A stretch of 22,410 bases of DNA from Verrucomicrobiota bacterium (GCA_023457035.1 JAEWNN010000093.1:1-22410), one strand, 5' to 3'. Positions 9,156 through 18,151 are shown, numbered from the stretch's first letter. Numbers and translations are program-made. Notes: generated by a model from the letters alone, not told the origin.

Positions 9156-9929
9156 TCAAAAGTCCGGCGTCTCCAGCTTTCGGTAGAGCAGCACGGCGCC
9201 GGTGGCGGCGGTGGTGAGCAGGACCGGACTTAGGAGCGGGATGAACGTGAGCAGCATCACGCTGGAGCCGAGGCCGAGCGTGGCGGCGCGGTGCCGGCGC
9301 GCGAAGCGGCGTTGCACGGCGCGACCCCGGGCGCGGAGGGCCTGTGGGTAGTCGAGGTAGTCCATGCCGAAGACGACGCAGTCGAAGTAGAGCCCGAACG
9401 CCAACGCGAGCGGCGCGCCGACGAGCGGTATCCAGCCGAGCACGAAACAACCGACCGCCACGGCGGTGAGCGCGGCGAGGTCGAGCAGGGCGTCGGTGAT
9501 CTGGTAGAGCAGCGGGACCTCGCGCATCAACGCGGGATCCATGCCGAGCTGGATCTCCACCTCGCGGGCGAGGCGGCTGTAGAAGAAGCCGCAGAAGATG
9601 CCCTGGAAGACGATCCACGCGGCCACGGCCAACGCGATCTCGAGCGCGGCGATGGCGACGACGGAAAGCACCTCGAGCGTGGCGCCCCACCAGTTGGCGG
9701 GGAAGGCGGCGTCGACCCAGGCGTAGGCCTTGAACCAACCGTAGATGAGGCCCGCGAAGAGTGCGGCCGTGAGCAGGAGGTTGCAGAGGATCGGCAGGAT
9801 GCCGTGACGCCAGAGCGCCGGGTGGGCGTTCATGTAGCGCAGGCCGGCCCAAGGGGCGGCGAAGCCGTCGAGAAACGAGGCGATCGCGCCGCGGCGGCGG
9901 GGAAGCGGTGGCGGAGCGGTGTTGTTCAC
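9156..9929 (-). CDS. EI24 / CysZ-like integral membrane protein
   Basis: Membrane protein of the EI24 (formerly DUF540) family, which includes the sulfate transporter CysZ; the substrate here is unknown. It has 257 residues and a proline/arginine-rich N-terminus. Hydrophobic segments lie at about 44-64, 84-110, 145-172 and 222-250. The family signature is visible as the amphipathic N-terminal FLDGFAAPWAGLRYM and as FGMDYLDYP near 190, followed by a basic RFARRHRAATLGLG. The GTG start at 9929 overlaps the stop of the upstream lipoprotein gene (GTGA) and has AGGAGG at a good distance, so this start is well supported. No sulfate-assimilation gene is nearby, so I do not use the symbol cysZ. Confidence 0.82.
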   Translation of the reverse strand: MNNTAPPPLPRRRGAIASFLDGFAAPWAGLRYMNAHPALWRHGILPILCNLLLTAALFAGLIYGWFKAYAWVDAAFPANWWGATLEVLSVVAIAALEIALAVAAWIVFQGIFCGFFYSRLAREVEIQLGMDPALMREVPLLYQITDALLDLAALTAVAVGCFVLGWIPLVGAPLALAFGLYFDCVVFGMDYLDYPQALRARGRAVQRRFARRHRAATLGLGSSVMLLTFIPLLSPVLLTTAATGAVLLYRKLETPDF

Positions 9930-10387
9930 TCAGTCCTCCTCATTGCCAGCGGCGGGCGATTCTCGATTTCAGCAATGACGGCGCGGTTTACTCGTGCGGC
10001 GTAGGCTTCACGGACCTCGCGGAGTCGGGAACGTAGTGCTAGCGATTCTCCAATAATGCCCTCGGTGATGCCGTAATAGTCGATGCACTCGTATGGGATC
10101 TGCTTCTCGAAAATGTAGCGTTTGATCTCTGCTTGGGTGAGTCCGGGGAATGTCGTGAACTGTGACTCCAAGACCACACAGCTGAGAAACCTCCATTCCC
10201 CGGTCTTCGTGCATTCAGCGACGAACGCGGCGGCATCCGCATTCTCGTAGGAAGCGATCTGCGCACCCATCTCCCGGTCGATTCTCGCTCTCGTCTCTTG
10301 CTCGTCTGGGGCATCGAGAGCGGCTGCCCCCTGATGCGTGCACCCTACGAGAAGCAGAACCATAAGGGTCAGGGCTATCGTTCGCAT
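9926..10387 (-). CDS. Small predicted lipoprotein, function unknown
   Basis: I do not recognise this family. The 153-residue product begins with a type II signal peptide: a positively charged start, a hydrophobic stretch TIALTLMVLLLV and the lipobox LVGC with the lipidated cysteine at 16. The mature part is acidic to mixed in charge, with Cys residues at about 59, 70 and 100 and a tyrosine-rich YECIDYYG patch. It is expected in the periplasm or outer-membrane inner leaflet. The base composition looks lower in GC than its neighbours, which may indicate a newer gene. Its stop overlaps the start of the EI24-like gene by four bases and carries that gene's AGGAGG, so the two are co-translated. The overlap and the signal peptide are the main reasons to accept it as real. 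Confidence 0.75.
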   Translation of the reverse strand: MRTIALTLMVLLLVGCTHQGAAALDAPDEQETRARIDREMGAQIASYENADAAAFVAECTKTGEWRFLSCVVLESQFTTFPGLTQAEIKRYIFEKQIPYECIDYYGITEGIIGESLALRSRLREVREAYAARVNRAVIAEIENRPPLAMRRTE

Positions 10388-10446
10388 GGGATTGCGTGTC
10401 CGTTGTCTCCGTATTGCGCGCCGTGAGCAAGCTCCGGCCCCACAAC

Positions 10447-10471
10447 AAAAAGGCGCGACCGGAGTCGCGCC
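10447..10471 (-). terminator. Intrinsic terminator after proC
   Basis: On the minus strand GGCGCGAC (10471-10464) and GTCGCGCC (10459-10452) form a perfect 8-base stem around a four-base loop, followed at once by TTTTT (10451-10447). It lies 31 bases past the proC stop and so ends the proC transcript before the lipoprotein gene. Confidence 0.93.
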
Positions 10472-10501
10472 TCGGGATGATCGAGTACTGGTGCTGGCGC
10501 C

Positions 10502-11308
10502 TCAGCTGCCCTGCGCCAGCTCCCTGCTGCGGTCGCGGGCGGCGAGGATGGTGGCGCGGATCGTGTCGCGGAAGTTCGCGGACTTCATCGCCTGCAGGCC
10601 GGCGTAGGTGGTGCCGTTGGGCGAGGTCACGCGGTCGCGCAGCACGTCGGCGTCCTCGCCCGACTGCTTGAGGAGCTTGGCGGAGCCGAGCAGGACCTCG
10701 GTGGCGAACTCGGCGGCGAGCTCGCGGGTGAACCCGGCGGCGACGCCGGCCTCGCGCAGGGCGGCGGCGAACTCGAAGACGAAGCCCGGACCGCTGCCGC
10801 CCAGCGCGGTGACGGAGTCGAGCATCTCCTCGGGGAAGCTGTGCACGGCACCGAGCGCGCCGAGCACGCCGAGGGCGATCGTGCGATCGGCCTCGGAGAG
10901 CGGCGCGAGGCTGCTCCAACCGACGATGCCGGCGCCGATGGAGCCGGGGAGGTTGGGCATGGCGCGCACGAGCGCGCGGGCGTGCGGGAAGGCCTTGGCG
11001 AGCGTGGCGAGTTTCTTGCCGGCGAGGATGGAGATGACGAGCTTGCCGCGGGTGGCCTCGGCGAGGCGCGGGTCGGCGTCGGCCAGGTTCTGGGGCTTGA
11101 AGGCGACGACGACGGCATCGGCGTCGGTGCAGAGGTCGACGACATCGTGGGCGAGGCGGATGCCGGTGCGCGCGGAGAGGGCGGCGCCGGTGGGATCGTT
11201 GCCGCCGAGGCAGGCGAGGTCGGCGGTGGCGGCGACCTTCTGGTTGAGCACCCCGACGACGATGGCGGAGGCCATGTTGCCGGAACCGAGGAAGGAGATA
11301 CGAGGCAT
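10502..11308 (-). CDS. proC: Pyrroline-5-carboxylate reductase
   Basis: Last enzyme of proline synthesis: reduces 1-pyrroline-5-carboxylate to L-proline with NAD(P)H in the cytoplasm. The ATG at 11308 gives 268 residues, the usual length, beginning with the Rossmann nucleotide-binding motif ISFLGSGNMASAIV. Further P5CR signatures are VVVAFKPQNL, VRAMPNLPGSIGAG, ALGGSGPGFVFEF and the C-terminal VTSPNGTTYAGLQAM. The frame is open upstream to 11458, but that extension is translated intergenic repeat and overlaps the divergent kinase gene, so I reject it. No Shine-Dalgarno is visible. It is a single-gene transcript with its own terminator. Confidence 0.96.
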   Translation of the reverse strand: MPRISFLGSGNMASAIVVGVLNQKVAATADLACLGGNDPTGAALSARTGIRLAHDVVDLCTDADAVVVAFKPQNLADADPRLAEATRGKLVISILAGKKLATLAKAFPHARALVRAMPNLPGSIGAGIVGWSSLAPLSEADRTIALGVLGALGAVHSFPEEMLDSVTALGGSGPGFVFEFAAALREAGVAAGFTRELAAEFATEVLLGSAKLLKQSGEDADVLRDRVTSPNGTTYAGLQAMKSANFRDTIRATILAARDRSRELAQGS

Positions 11309-11445
11309 AAGGGAAGGGCGGGTTGCGGACTGCGGATTGCTGACTGCGGAGTGGCGGACGGAACAAAGGCTGAACCCCGAAGGCGGACGGCGAAAAGAGG
11401 AAAACCGCGGGGAGGCCGGCCGGGAAAACCGGTTGCATCGGGCCG
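11309..11445. repeat. Divergent proC / kinase intergenic region with degenerate 7-base repeats
   Basis: This 137-base region must hold the start signals of both divergent genes, but no clear promoter was found. Four consecutive heptamers TGCGGAC, TGCGGAT, TGCTGAC and TGCGGAG occupy 11324-11351. They resemble, on the opposite strand, the CCGCATT-like stretch before nuoL (about 533-588). CCGGCCGGGAAAACCGG near 11416-11432 contains short inverted parts. Confidence 0.5.
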
Positions 11446-14400
11446 ATGGTGACTCCAAAAATGTCAGACGTGACGAACCCCAATCCCCGGCACACGCCCC
11501 CCCATCCCCTGCCCGTGGCCGGTGCCCCGATCCTGCTGACGCTGGGTGCGGGGGTGCTGGCGGGATGGTTCACCGGCGCGGCGATGCTGGCCGACTGGGG
11601 CGTGCCGAACGCCCCGGCGCCGGCGAGCGGGGCGCTCGGGCTGATGTTGTTCGCGCTGGCGCTGCTCGGGCGCGAGCGCCTGGGCCGCCGCTGGGCGGCG
11701 GTGGGCGCGCTGCCCGCGCTGGCCGGGGTGTGGAGCCTGCTCGCCCGCTGGGCCCTGTTGCCGGCCGGGCTCGACACGTGGCTGGGGCGCCATGGTCTCG
11801 ATCAGGTGGTGACAATGGGCCGGCTGGGCCTGGTGACGGCGGCGGGATTCCTGCTGGCCGGCGGCGTGCTTGCCTCCCTCGCGGGGGGGCGGCCGACGCG
11901 GACGCGGGTGCTGCTGCTGGCCACGATCGGCTCACTGGTCGGCGCCGCGGGGTTGTCGGCAGTCCTTGGGCACGCCACCGGACTGGAGGTGGCGACGCGG
12001 TTGGGGAGCGATGCGGCCCTGCCGCTGCCGATGGCGGCGGGGTTGCTGGTGCTGGGCAGTTGCCTGGTGGCGCTGGGCGTCGAGGAGCGGCCGGACCGGG
12101 CGCGGCCGGCGCGCTGGTTGCCGGTCCCCCTGATGCTCGGGTGCCTCGCGGCGACGCTGGTCCTCTGGGGGGCCCTTGTGCGGAGCGACCGGTTGCAGGC
12201 GCGCCGGGCGGCGGAACTGCGGGCGGACGCGATCGCCGCGGCTTTGGCCGCCGAACTGGAGGGGCCGCTGCAGGCGCTCAACCGCATCACGGTGCGCGAG
12301 GCGGTGGGAGCCGAGTACACGCCCCGGTTGCGGCAGGCCGACGCCCAGGGGGTGATGCAGGAGTTCCCGGAGGTCCTGCGGGTCGGCTGGCTCGATGAGG
12401 GGCTGCGGCCGACGCAGACCTGGGCCGCCACGGGGGAGGCGACCGCGGGGGTGTTCGAGCACCTGGGCGAGCCCCGCCGGCGCGCGGCGCTGGAGCGGGC
12501 GCGCGCGATGAGCCGGATGGAGTTGCTGGCCCCGGAGCCGGGCCCCGACGGGCGCCCGGGCGTGCTGGCGTACGTGCCCTTTCGTCGCGGCAACGGCGAG
12601 GGTTATCTGACGGCGCAGATCGGTGCAGCGGCCTGGGCGGAACGGGCTTTGCGGCGGCTGCCCTCGATGGAGCACGGCTGGGTGGCGGTCGCGCTCGGTC
12701 CGGTCCCCATCCATGGTCAATTCGCGGAGGAGGCGAGGGGCGCGGTGAATCGGGAGCTCGACGTGGGCGGGCTACCGGTCCGGTTGGAGGTGGGCGCGGC
12801 GGCAGGACCGGGGATCGCGGAGGTCGTGCTGGCCGCCGGGGCGCTCTTCACGCTGCTGCTGGGAACCATCGTCGACCTCGCGCAGAAGGCCCGGTGGCGG
12901 GAGCGGCAGGCCGCGCAGGTGGCGGAGCGCCTTGTCGCCGAGGACCGGGGACGCCGGCAGGCGGAGCTGCGGTTGAAGGCGAGCGAGGAGCGCCTGAGCC
13001 TCGCCCTGGAGGCGGGGCAGGTGGGCACTTTCGACAGCGACCTCGTCACGGGGGAGACGGTCTTCAGCCCCGGGGTGTGGGGGATGCTCGGTATCCAGAC
13101 CACGGGAACTCCGCGGATGGCGCAGTGGGACGCGTTGGTGCATCCGGACGACGCGGGGGCGGTCAAACGCGACTTCCCGCGGGGGCCGCGACCGGGGTTC
13201 CACGAGGCGGAGTACCGCGTGCGCGACCTCGCGGGCGAGTGGCGCTGGATCCTCGAGCGCTCGAAGGCGGTGGCGTTCCGGCCGGACGCGACCCCGCGAC
13301 GGATCGCCGGGACGTTCCAGGACATCACCGCCCGCAAGCAGGCCGAGGAGGCGCGGCGCACCAGCCAGGCGGAGGCGCGCAAGCTGGCGGCGGTGGCGAG
13401 CATCACCGACAACTGGGTGGCCATCACCGACCGGGACGGGACGGTGGAGTGGGTCAACGGCAGTTTCGCGCGGCGGATGGGCTTCGACCCGGTCGAGGCG
13501 ATGGGCCGCGCGCTCCTCGACCTGTTGCCGCCGCCGCCGGGCGAGTCGGCGCCGGTCGGGGCGGTGCGCGAGGCGTTCGTGCGGCGGCTGCCGGCGAAGG
13601 TGGAACTGGCGACGCTCTCGCGGGCGAGCCGGCATCACCATCTGCAGGGCGAGATCCACCCGGTGGCGGGGGAGGGCGGGGAGATCGTGCGGTTCATTGC
13701 GGTGCTGCACGACATGACGGATCGGATCGAATACGAGCGGGGGCTGCGGCAGGCGAAGGCGCAGGCGGAGGCGGCCACCCGGGCGAAGTCGGAGTTCCTC
13801 GCCTCGATGAGCCACGAGATCCGCACGCCGATGAACGGCGTGATCGGCTTGGCGCGCCTGCTCCTGGAATCGCCGCTGACGGCCGAGCAGGAGGACTGGG
13901 TGCGCACGATCCAGCAGTCGGGCGACTCGTTGCTGGCGGTCATCAACGAGATCCTGGACTTCTCGAAGATCGAGTCCGGCCGGATGGAGCTGGAACGGCA
14001 CGCCTTCGGGTTGGCCGACTGCGTGGAGGAGTCGCTGGAGCTGTTCGCGGCTGCGGCGGGGGCGAAGGGCCTCGAGCTATCGTACTGGATCGCACCGGGG
14101 GTCCCGGAGTTGGTGACTGGTGACACGGTGCGGTTGCGGCAGGTGCTGGTGAACCTCGTGGGCAACGCGGTGAAATTCACCACGGCCGGTCGGGTCAGCG
14201 TCGAGGTCCGGCCGGGCGAGGACCCCGACGAGTTGGCGTTCACGGTGGCGGACACCGGCATCGGCATCCCGTCGGAGCAGGTGGAGTCGCTGTTCCAGCC
14301 GTTCAGCCAGGGGGATGCCTCGATGACCCGCCGGTTCGGCGGCACGGGGCTGGGCCTGGCGATCTGCCGCCGGTTGGTCGAGCTGATGGGCGGCCGGATC

Positions 14401-15351
14401 GGGGTGACGAGCCGGCCGGACGAAGGCTCGGTTTTCCATTTCACGGTCGTGCTGCCGGGGGACGCGAATGCTGGCGGCGGGCCGGAGCATGCGGCGGCCC
14501 ACGTGGGCCGCCGCGCGGCGGTGGTCGATGACGATCCGGTGGCGCAACGGTTCATCGAGCAGGTGCTGGAACGGGAGGGGTTCATCGTGCGGTGTTTCGC
14601 CTCGCTGGCGGCGGCGCGGGCCGGGTTGGCGGGCGGCGCCGCCCCCGACCTGCTGGTCGTGGATCAGCTGTTGCCCGACAGCGCGGGCGCCGCCGCGGCG
14701 GCGGCTCTGCGGGCGGTATTTCCGGATACAGAGGTTCCGGTGCTGTTCGTGACCCTTGCCGGCCAGGCGCAGGGCAGGGCGGAGCTGGACGCGGCCGGGG
14801 TGCGGAGTTGCGTGGTGAAACCGTTGCGGCGGCAGGCGCTGCGCGAGCGGTTGGCAGCGGCCATGGCGGTGCGGTCCGATCCGGGGACGGCGGGGCGCAC
14901 GGCCGCGGGCGTGGCGGCGCCGCCGACGCTGGCGGACCGCCTCCCGCTGCGGGTGCTGCTGGCCGAGGACAACCCGGTGAACAAGAAGGTCGCGCTGCGG
15001 CTGCTCGAGCGGCTCGGCTACAAGGCGGAGGCGGTGACCGGCGGCGCCGAGGCGGTGCAGGTCGTGAGCGCGCAGCGCGTCGACCTTGTCTTCATGGATG
15101 TGCAGATGCCGGGGATGGACGGACTGGAGGCGACCCGGCGAATCCGCGCGGACCTGCCGGCGGAGCGGCAGCCGGTGATCGTGGCGCTCACGGCCAATGC
15201 GATCGCGGGCGACGCCGAGATGTGTCGCGCGGCCGGCATGGACGACTACGTGAGCAAGCCGGTGACGCCGGAGGATATCCAGAACGTCATCATGCGGCGG
15301 TTCGGCGGCGCGCCCGCGGGCGATTCGCGCCGGGCGGGAAGCGGCGAGTGA
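11446..15351 (+). CDS. Membrane hybrid histidine kinase: 7 TM, sensor domain, two PAS, HisKA, HATPase, two receiver domains
   Basis: Signal-transducing hybrid sensor kinase of 1301 residues; the signal is unknown. The N-terminal ~245 residues hold about seven hydrophobic helices (MASE-like). Residues ~250-455 look extracytoplasmic and CHASE-like, closed by a further helix at ~459-478. Two PAS domains follow (~517-630 and ~646-760). HisKA has the H-box MSHEIRTPMNG with phospho-accepting His790. The ATPase has Asn907 in NLVGNAVKF, Asp936 in DTGIGIP and GGTGLGLAI. Receiver 1 has Asp1028-1030, Asp1073 and Lys1125. Receiver 2 has Glu1174/Asp1175, Asp1218 in FMDVQMPGMDG and Lys1271. All catalytic positions are kept. 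There is no Hpt domain and no separate response regulator next door, so its partner is elsewhere. ATG at 11446 or 11461 are both possible starts. Confidence 0.95.
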   Translation: MVTPKMSDVTNPNPRHTPPHPLPVAGAPILLTLGAGVLAGWFTGAAMLADWGVPNAPAPASGALGLMLFALALLGRERLGRRWAAVGALPALAGVWSLLARWALLPAGLDTWLGRHGLDQVVTMGRLGLVTAAGFLLAGGVLASLAGGRPTRTRVLLLATIGSLVGAAGLSAVLGHATGLEVATRLGSDAALPLPMAAGLLVLGSCLVALGVEERPDRARPARWLPVPLMLGCLAATLVLWGALVRSDRLQARRAAELRADAIAAALAAELEGPLQALNRITVREAVGAEYTPRLRQADAQGVMQEFPEVLRVGWLDEGLRPTQTWAATGEATAGVFEHLGEPRRRAALERARAMSRMELLAPEPGPDGRPGVLAYVPFRRGNGEGYLTAQIGAAAWAERALRRLPSMEHGWVAVALGPVPIHGQFAEEARGAVNRELDVGGLPVRLEVGAAAGPGIAEVVLAAGALFTLLLGTIVDLAQKARWRERQAAQVAERLVAEDRGRRQAELRLKASEERLSLALEAGQVGTFDSDLVTGETVFSPGVWGMLGIQTTGTPRMAQWDALVHPDDAGAVKRDFPRGPRPGFHEAEYRVRDLAGEWRWILERSKAVAFRPDATPRRIAGTFQDITARKQAEEARRTSQAEARKLAAVASITDNWVAITDRDGTVEWVNGSFARRMGFDPVEAMGRALLDLLPPPPGESAPVGAVREAFVRRLPAKVELATLSRASRHHHLQGEIHPVAGEGGEIVRFIAVLHDMTDRIEYERGLRQAKAQAEAATRAKSEFLASMSHEIRTPMNGVIGLARLLLESPLTAEQEDWVRTIQQSGDSLLAVINEILDFSKIESGRMELERHAFGLADCVEESLELFAAAAGAKGLELSYWIAPGVPELVTGDTVRLRQVLVNLVGNAVKFTTAGRVSVEVRPGEDPDELAFTVADTGIGIPSEQVESLFQPFSQGDASMTRRFGGTGLGLAICRRLVELMGGRIGVTSRPDEGSVFHFTVVLPGDANAGGGPEHAAAHVGRRAAVVDDDPVAQRFIEQVLEREGFIVRCFASLAAARAGLAGGAAPDLLVVDQLLPDSAGAAAAAALRAVFPDTEVPVLFVTLAGQAQGRAELDAAGVRSCVVKPLRRQALRERLAAAMAVRSDPGTAGRTAAGVAAPPTLADRLPLRVLLAEDNPVNKKVALRLLERLGYKAEAVTGGAEAVQVVSAQRVDLVFMDVQMPGMDGLEATRRIRADLPAERQPVIVALTANAIAGDAEMCRAAGMDDYVSKPVTPEDIQNVIMRRFGGAPAGDSRRAGSGE

Positions 15352-15397
15352 GCCTGCCTCCGCTCGGGCGGCGGAGCGGGGTGCACGCGGCCGCCGG
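15352..15397. terminator. Possible hairpin between convergent genes
   Basis: The 46 bases between the kinase stop and the convergent GreA/GreB-like stop contain CCGCTC (15360-15365) and GAGCGG (15374-15379), which can pair around an eight-base loop. There is no T-run on either side, so a role as a shared terminator is only a suggestion from its position. Confidence 0.3.
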
Positions 15398-15871
15398 CTA
15401 CCGGACCGTGACGATCCGCACGGAGGACCGGCCGGCGGGGGCGGGGAGGAGGTCGCCGGCGCGGCGGCCGATCAGCTTCGCGCCCAGCGGCGAGTGCGGC
15501 GTGATGACGTAGATCGTGGCGCTCTCGAGCTCGATCTCGAGCCCGCCGCCCTTGGGCCCGACGAAATAGAGGGTCTTCTCGTCCTCGCTCTCGGTCTCGA
15601 CGAGCGCCCCAAGGGCGATGGCTTCGCCCGCGGCGAAGTCATGCACCGGCAGCTCCTTGATGGCGTCGAGGGCTTCGCGCAGCTCGGCGGCGACCCGGAC
15701 CTGCCCCTCGGCCAGCACGGAGGTCTCCAGCCCGGGGGTCTCGAACTGGTTCTTGTGCAGCTCCTCGTCATGCGTCGCCTCGTCGTGGGCCGCTTTGGCC
15801 GCGTGGGCGATGAGCTCCATCTCGGAGGCGAGCTGGTGGAGGATCGAGTCGACGAGTTGTTTCTTGGTCAC
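15398..15871 (-). CDS. GreA/GreB C-terminal-domain family protein
   Basis: A 157-residue protein whose second half matches the FKBP-like C-terminal domain of the transcript-cleavage factors GreA and GreB: GALVETESEDEKTLYFVGPK, then ATIYVITPHSPLGAKLIGRRAGD, the hallmark SPLG...ALIGR..GD segment. The N-terminal half (MTKKQLVDSILHQLASEMEL and on) is helical and rich in Ala, His and Glu but is not the canonical GreA coiled coil. This is the type often annotated as a GreAB-family elongation factor in proteobacteria. It may bind the RNA polymerase secondary channel region, but transcript cleavage cannot be claimed. The GTG start at 15871 has AAGG seven bases upstream. It is convergent with the kinase. 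Confidence 0.8.
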   Translation of the reverse strand: MTKKQLVDSILHQLASEMELIAHAAKAAHDEATHDEELHKNQFETPGLETSVLAEGQVRVAAELREALDAIKELPVHDFAAGEAIALGALVETESEDEKTLYFVGPKGGGLEIELESATIYVITPHSPLGAKLIGRRAGDLLPAPAGRSSVRIVTVR

Positions 15872-15978
15872 GATGCCTTGGGGTTGGTCGCGGCGCGGCA
15901 GCGCCGACGCGCGGGTTCACAGATCTGCGTTGGGCGTGGAGACGGAAGGGGCGCGCGACCGGAACGGGGCGATCGCGC

Positions 15979-16422
15979 TCAGCTCGGGTATTGGCCGGAG
16001 ATGTAGCTGCGGAGGGACTCCGCCTCGTGCTGCAGGCGCTCGACGACCCATTTGTTGATGTCGCCGATGGAGATGAGGCCGACGAGTTTTCCGTCCTCGA
16101 GCACGGGCAGATGGCGGGTGCGTTTCTCGGAGATGAGCGCCATGGCCTTGTCGAGCGTGACGGTCGGGTCGACCGTGTAGAGCAGGGGGGACATCACGCA
16201 GGTGACCGGGGTGGTGCGGGGATCGAGGCCGGGAGTGACGACGCGGATGAGCAGGTCGCGCTCGGTGAAGATGCCGGCGAGGCGGTCGCCCTCGACGACG
16301 AGGATGCAGCCGATGTTGCGCGCGGCCATCGCGGCCGCGGCGGCCTGCACGGTGGCGCCGGTCGGGACGGTGTGGACGGTGGGATCCTTTTGCGCGAGCA
16401 GCGCTGAGATCGGGATCTTCAT
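15979..16422 (-). CDS. CBS-domain-pair protein
   Basis: A 147-residue stand-alone Bateman module: two CBS domains at about 8-62 and 75-132. Typical CBS features are AAAAAMAARNIGCILVVEGDRLAGIFTERDLL in the first and KAMALISEKRTRHLPVLEDGKLVGLISIGDINKWV in the second (quoted in part as the family-defining hydrophobic-Gly-Ile pattern). Such pairs bind adenine nucleotides and act as energy or redox sensors, but no partner domain is fused here and the target is unknown. The ATG at 16422 is preceded by a C-rich stretch without Shine-Dalgarno. It lies between the GreA/GreB-like gene (107 bases away) and glgA (157 bases away) on the same strand; the gaps are wide enough for separate promoters. Confidence 0.9.
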   Translation of the reverse strand: MKIPISALLAQKDPTVHTVPTGATVQAAAAAMAARNIGCILVVEGDRLAGIFTERDLLIRVVTPGLDPRTTPVTCVMSPLLYTVDPTVTLDKAMALISEKRTRHLPVLEDGKLVGLISIGDINKWVVERLQHEAESLRSYISGQYPS

Positions 16423-16579
16423 GGGGGCGGCGGTGAAAGACTAGGCCGGATACCGCCGCGCGCAAGTGGCGCCGGCAGAAAGGCCCGGAGAGGTTGGGTT
16501 CGGGTTGGTGGTGACGCCGAAACACGGGGGCGACCACGTGGGTGCGCGGCTCCGGCGGGGGGACAGCAAAGGGGACGTT

Positions 16580-18064
16580 CTACTTGGAGGCGTGCTTTGC
16601 GAAGCCGGACAGTCGGGCGTCGCGCGCCCAGCCGTAGACCTGCGCGTAGCGGTCGGCGGAATGGGTCCAGGAGAAGTCTCGGGCCATCGCGTTGGCCCGG
16701 AGTGTGGCGAACTCCTCGGGGCGGTCGTAGAACGTGGCATTGGCCCAGCCGATGGTGTGGTAGACGGCGTTCTCGTCGGCGTGCTCGAAGAGGAAGCCGG
16801 TGCCCTCGCCGGTGCCCTCGCGGTACTGCGCGACCGTGTCGACGAGACCGCCGGTGGCGCGGGCGACCGGCAGCGTGCCGTAACGCATCGCGTAGAGCTG
16901 GGTGAGCCCGCACGGCTCGGTGCGGCTGGGCATGACGAAGCAGTCGGCGCCGGCCTGGATGAGGTGGGCGAGGCGGTTGTCGAAGGCGAGCTTGAGACCG
17001 ACGCGGCCGGGAAACTCCCAGGCGGTCTGGCGCAGGTCGGCCTCGAGATCGGCATCGCCGGTGCCGAGGAGGGCGAACTGTGCCTGCATGTTGGTGACGA
17101 TGGAGGGGAGCACCTCGCAGAGCAGGTCGAGACCCTTCTGGCGGAAGAGGCGGGAGACGACGCCGAAGACCGGCTTGCGGGGATCGACGTCGAGCCCGAG
17201 CTCGCGCTGGAGCGCGGCCTTGCAGGCGGCCTTGCCGGCGAGATCGCCGGGGGTGAAGGCGGCGGGCAGGTGGGGGTCGGTGGCGGGGTTCCATGCCTCG
17301 GTGTCGATGCCGTTGAGGATGCCGATGAGGTCGCCGGCGCGGAAGCGCAGCACGTGGTCGAGCCCGAAGCCGAAGGCGGGGGTCTGGATCTCGCGGGCGT
17401 AGGTGGGGCTGACGGTGGTGATCTTGGTGCTGTGGTAGAGGCCGGCCTTCATCAGGTTCACGGCGCCGCAGGCCTCGACGTTGGCGGCGTTGAAGAGCCA
17501 GTCGGGGAGCTTGGCGTAGGCGAGGGCGTGGCGGTGGCAGTAGCCCTGGTGCTCCAGATTGTGGATGGTGAAGACGGTGGCGCAGCGCCCCAGCGGGCCT
17601 GCGCGGTCGGTGGTGTTGAGCCAGACGGGAACGAAGCCGCAGGTCCAGTCGTGGCAGTGGATGGCGTCGGGCGTCCAGCCGAGCTGGAGGCAGAGGTTGA
17701 GGGCGGCGCGGCTGAAGAAGATGAAACGTTTGTCGTTGTCGGGAAAGCTGCCGGCGGCGTTGGAGTAGACTTCGGGGCGGCCGAAGAAACGCTCGTGTTC
17801 GAGCAGGTAGACCTTGGCTTCCGAACCCGGAAGCAGCGTCTCCCACACGCGGGCGAACTCCGGCCCGCCGGCGAGATCGGCGCCGAGGGGTTGGCTCCGC
17901 GGTTCCCAGTCGCCGACGCGCTTGACCGAGCCGTAAAGCGGGATGATGCAGCGGACGTCGTGACCCTGACGGGCGAGTTGTTTGGCGAGCGCGCCCACCA
18001 TGTCGCCCAGACCGCCGACTTTGACAAAGGGGTCCAGCTCCGGGGTAACCATCAGGATCTTCAT
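16580..18064 (-). CDS. glgA: Glycogen synthase (ADP-glucose type)
   Basis: Transfers glucose from ADP-glucose to the non-reducing end of alpha-1,4-glucan in glycogen synthesis. The 494-residue product is GT5-sized and complete. The N-terminal KVGGLGDMVGAL (from Lys15) is the substrate-binding loop, usually KTGGLGDV; a Val replaces the Thr, a common variation. Further signatures are FTIHNLEHQGYC, HCHDWTCGFVPVWLN, then VSRLFRQKGLDLL and, near the C-terminus, MPSRTEPCGLTQLYAMRYGT with the catalytic glutamate. The ATG at 18064 gives the standard MKILMVTPELDPF start. No other glg gene is in the window. The upstream region is shared with the divergent tRNA-Asn. Confidence 0.96.
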   Translation of the reverse strand: MKILMVTPELDPFVKVGGLGDMVGALAKQLARQGHDVRCIIPLYGSVKRVGDWEPRSQPLGADLAGGPEFARVWETLLPGSEAKVYLLEHERFFGRPEVYSNAAGSFPDNDKRFIFFSRAALNLCLQLGWTPDAIHCHDWTCGFVPVWLNTTDRAGPLGRCATVFTIHNLEHQGYCHRHALAYAKLPDWLFNAANVEACGAVNLMKAGLYHSTKITTVSPTYAREIQTPAFGFGLDHVLRFRAGDLIGILNGIDTEAWNPATDPHLPAAFTPGDLAGKAACKAALQRELGLDVDPRKPVFGVVSRLFRQKGLDLLCEVLPSIVTNMQAQFALLGTGDADLEADLRQTAWEFPGRVGLKLAFDNRLAHLIQAGADCFVMPSRTEPCGLTQLYAMRYGTLPVARATGGLVDTVAQYREGTGEGTGFLFEHADENAVYHTIGWANATFYDRPEEFATLRANAMARDFSWTHSADRYAQVYGWARDARLSGFAKHASK

Positions 18065-18151
18065 GCGGGTGCGCGAAAATCGCGGGGGTGCCGGAGTGGC
18101 TCAAGGTTATTTCCGCCGGGGTGGGCGCGGTCCGGCGGCGCGCACGAATCT

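Noticed and set aside
6966..9233. A very long plus-strand open frame (755 codons) opposite recQ
   Set aside because: It is Glu/Gly/Ala-rich low-complexity sequence without motifs, the usual antisense shadow of a GC-rich gene; RecQ motifs on the other strand explain the region.
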